8,046 nt of DNA from Candidatus Woesearchaeota archaeon (GTDB taxonomy: Archaea; Nanobdellota; Nanobdellia; Woesearchaeales; DSVV01). The notes beneath the pieces are model-generated. The model did not search any database, was not told the DNA's origin, and was given only the letters and a program-made list of their open reading frames with translations. The stretch covers positions 1 to 8,046 of the forward strand of contig JAHFMP010000038.1 of the NCBI GenBank assembly GCA_023267795.1, read 5' to 3'. Shown here in pieces: positions 6,521 to 8,046 of the stretch (position 1 is the first letter of the stretch; every line of letters begins with the position of its first letter). A program made the position numbers and the translations under genes.

Positions 6521-6532
6521 TATTATTAAAAG
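6521..6532 (-). promoter_or_regulatory. TATA-like promoter of the second GT2-TPR gene
   Basis: The minus strand reads CTTTTAATAATA, centred about 27 bases before the ATG at 6500, the spacing expected for a leaderless archaeal message. The region is very A-T rich, so chance matches are likely and confidence is moderate. Confidence 0.45.
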
Positions 6533-6555
6533 TTAACTTAAATTAATAACAAAAA

Positions 6556-6562
6556 TTATAAA
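6556..6562 (+). promoter_or_regulatory. TATA box of the SGNH-like gene
   Basis: TTATAAA, preceded by an A-rich stretch, ends 26 bases before the ATG at 6589. This predicts a transcript starting at or within a few bases of the start codon. No Shine-Dalgarno is present. Confidence 0.6.
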
Positions 6563-6588
6563 GCATCTCCACACCTCATGATTTTTCC

Positions 6589-7818
6589 ATGGATAAAAAA
6601 AATTTCCTTCTTCTTATTGCTGCACTTGTTATTGCATTTGCAGTTGGTGAAGGGATCATAAGAATCTATTTTTCTCTAACAGATAAAACAGTAGGCTCCA
6701 GTGAAGAAGAAATCTGTCATAAAAATATATATGAAAAAATTTCGAATGTAGATGATCCATACAGGTTTTCTCCTTATTTTCCAGACTATATGGAATATTG
6801 GGAATATTATGGAGCCAGACCAAAAGCAAACTACAATGAAGGAAATGTTGAAAAAGAAATTATCATGCCTGATGGACAAAAAATGCTTGGCATTGTTTAT
6901 GACTTCCAAACAAATGGACAACACATGAGGGGAATAAAAGATTATAGCTATGAAAAAGATCCCAATAAGCTTCGCATTGCAGCATTAGGTGATTCTTTTA
7001 CATGGGGAGATGACGTTCCCCTATTTTTCTCCTATCCTGCCATATTAGAAGAACTCATACCTGGTGCAGATGTACTTAATTTTGGAGTGACAGCAACAGG
7101 GATTGATGCCGTGTATCTTCGCTGGAAGTACGAAGCACTACGCTTTCATCCAAACATTGTTGTTTTTGGAATATTCATAGATGATATACGAAGAGTCCAT
7201 CCTTGCATTAATAAACCAACTATCTCAAGACAAAATGATCAATTAGTCATAACAAATTTACCCCCTCCTTCTTTGCAGGAGATTTATGAAACATATGAAG
7301 AACCAAAAACCTACAGTTATCTTATTGACTTCTTTCGATATCAACTAAAGTATTTTGGCAGCGTAAAAAAGAAACAATATGATTATGGATTTGATATTTT
7401 GGAGTTAATACTTAAGGAAATAAAAAACCAATCAGAAAAAGATCAGACATATTTTATGGTTCTTATCATAGAAGGAGGAAATGATCACATAAATGATGAC
7501 GTTGAACTGGAAGCCATTGATCAACTAAAAGATATGTTAAAAGAAATGGAAATTTCCTACGTAAGTTCTAACAGTATATTTGAACAAGAAAATTTTACAC
7601 CAACTGATTATGAAAATATGCAGATTTTTCATTTTATGCCAGAAGGCTATGGATTATTAGCGCAGGGAGTTAAAAATAAATTAGAGGATGCAGGAATTAT
7701 TACAAAGCAGAATGATTATTATTTTTTCTTTGATGGCAATTATTCTATTCTCATTTTAACAAATAAACAAAATAGCTCTGATGTTAAAGTAATTTTTCCT
7801 TTTCTGATTACAGCATAG
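6589..7818 (+). CDS. Membrane-anchored SGNH/GDSL-like protein (possible acylesterase or O-acyltransferase)
   Basis: This 409-residue protein starts with an N-terminal anchor (hydrophobic 5-19), so the rest is probably outside the membrane. QTNGQHMRG (107-115), followed by LRIAALGDSFTWGDD (128-142), is the standard entry of this SGNH group: GDS at 134-136 carries the nucleophile serine (S136). Block II glycine is in LNFGVTATG (163-171). Block III, usually G-x-N-D or L-N-D, reads FGIFIDDIRR (193-202), with D198 where asparagine is expected. Block V has H348 in IFHFMPEGYG (346-355), but no aspartate two or three residues before it (Q345, I346). SGNH proteins hydrolyse or transfer acyl groups, often on glycans; here activity is uncertain. 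The last 36 residues after KLEDAGII are rich in F, Y and N and extend beyond the normal end of the fold. It is divergent from the GT2-TPR gene and convergent with eL37 (17-base gap). The location among glycosyltransferases suggests glycan decoration, as inference. Confidence 0.78.
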   Translation: MDKKNFLLLIAALVIAFAVGEGIIRIYFSLTDKTVGSSEEEICHKNIYEKISNVDDPYRFSPYFPDYMEYWEYYGARPKANYNEGNVEKEIIMPDGQKMLGIVYDFQTNGQHMRGIKDYSYEKDPNKLRIAALGDSFTWGDDVPLFFSYPAILEELIPGADVLNFGVTATGIDAVYLRWKYEALRFHPNIVVFGIFIDDIRRVHPCINKPTISRQNDQLVITNLPPPSLQEIYETYEEPKTYSYLIDFFRYQLKYFGSVKKKQYDYGFDILELILKEIKNQSEKDQTYFMVLIIEGGNDHINDDVELEAIDQLKDMLKEMEISYVSSNSIFEQENFTPTDYENMQIFHFMPEGYGLLAQGVKNKLEDAGIITKQNDYYFFFDGNYSILILTNKQNSSDVKVIFPFLITA

Positions 7819-7835
7819 TGATATATGAATTAAAA

Positions 7836-8006
7836 TTATCTTTTCTTCCTATCAGAATTTCTCTGACGTGTTTTAGAAGCTCTGCCATAGCCACAGCTTG
7901 CACAGATCGCACGAGAAACATGATAACTATGCCTGCCACAACGCCTGCAAATAATATGATTCTTTTTGCCAGACCGTTTTCCTTTTGCTGCTGTTCCTTT
8001 TGACAT
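7836..8006 (-). CDS. rpl37e: Large ribosomal subunit protein eL37
   Basis: This 56-residue gene reads on the minus strand from ATG at 8006 to TAA at 7836. The protein begins MSKGTAAKGKR, the conserved eL37 N-terminus (usually M-S/T-K-G-T), and carries the C2-C2 zinc ribbon C20-R-R-C23 and C35-A-S-C38. Between and around them are GRHSYHV (24-30) and CGYGR (38-42), all family signatures. The tail is highly basic, as expected for rRNA binding near the exit-tunnel side of the large subunit. Length matches archaeal members. The frame stays open upstream to the window edge, but homology fixes this ATG. No Shine-Dalgarno is seen. In many archaea eL37 follows an LSm (Sm-like) gene; only 40 bases upstream are visible, so that cannot be tested. 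It converges on the SGNH-like gene. This identification is very secure. Confidence 0.96.
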   Translation of the reverse strand: MSKGTAAKGKRSGKKNHIICRRCGRHSYHVSRAICASCGYGRASKTRQRNSDRKKR

Positions 8007-8025
8007 AATAAAAATTCTTACATTC

Positions 8026-8040
8026 AGACACTTCGTGTCT
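8026..8040. repeat. Perfect 15-base hairpin upstream of eL37
   Basis: AGACAC-TTC-GTGTCT is a perfect inverted repeat with a 6-bp stem and 3-base loop, 20 bases before the eL37 start. It could be the 3' end of an upstream gene, a leader hairpin or a processing site. A TGA at 8026-8024 in one minus-strand frame could end an upstream gene. Confidence 0.4.
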
Positions 8041-8046
8041 TCATGA

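Noticed and set aside
7711..7818. Frameshift near the end of the SGNH-like gene causing an artificial tail
   Set aside because: The extra C-terminal residues look unusual, but there is no clear continuation of the family in another frame, so a frameshift cannot be supported from this sequence alone.
7818..8003. Plus-strand open frame of 61 codons
   Set aside because: It is the antisense shadow of the eL37 gene, whose zinc-ribbon motifs on the minus strand are unmistakable.

Overview
The window most likely comes from an AT-rich archaeal genome, and I infer a DPANN-type archaeon (Woesearchaeota/Pacearchaeota-like). The supporting evidence is an archaeal eL37 ribosomal protein gene with a C2-C2 zinc ribbon, an S-layer protein with the archaeal N- and C-terminal core, TATA boxes 25-30 bases before start codons with almost no leader, and a class II tRNA-Leu without an encoded CCA. 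The lineage rests on remembered resemblance of the S-layer ends, not on a search.

Layout. Positions 1-561 (minus) hold the N-terminal 187 residues of a GT39/PMT-type membrane glycosyltransferase. Its promoter region is shared with a divergent GT2 glycosyltransferase carrying C-terminal TPR-like repeats (645-1982, plus). A convergent 853-residue S-layer protein follows (2043-4604, minus), with a strong Shine-Dalgarno and a TATA region flanked by an 11-bp direct repeat. The 378-base gap 4605-4982 has no convincing gene but holds several inverted repeats and a partial copy of the adjacent tRNA's 3' end. Next come tRNA-Leu(UAG) (4983-5066, minus), a second GT2-TPR glycosyltransferase (5133-6500, minus), a divergent membrane-anchored SGNH/GDSL-like protein (6589-7818, plus), and the short gene for ribosomal protein eL37 (7836-8006, minus).

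How the genes may work together. Two paralogous GT2-TPR enzymes, a lipid-phosphate-sugar type transferase and an SGNH-like protein (a fold used in acyl transfer and hydrolysis) surround the gene of a secreted surface protein with nine N-X-S/T sequons. The simplest reading is a cell-surface glycosylation neighbourhood whose main acceptor could be the S-layer protein. The tRNA and eL37 genes are housekeeping neighbours. The glycosylation link is inferred from gene content and proximity; no operon joins these genes, since each appears to have its own promoter.
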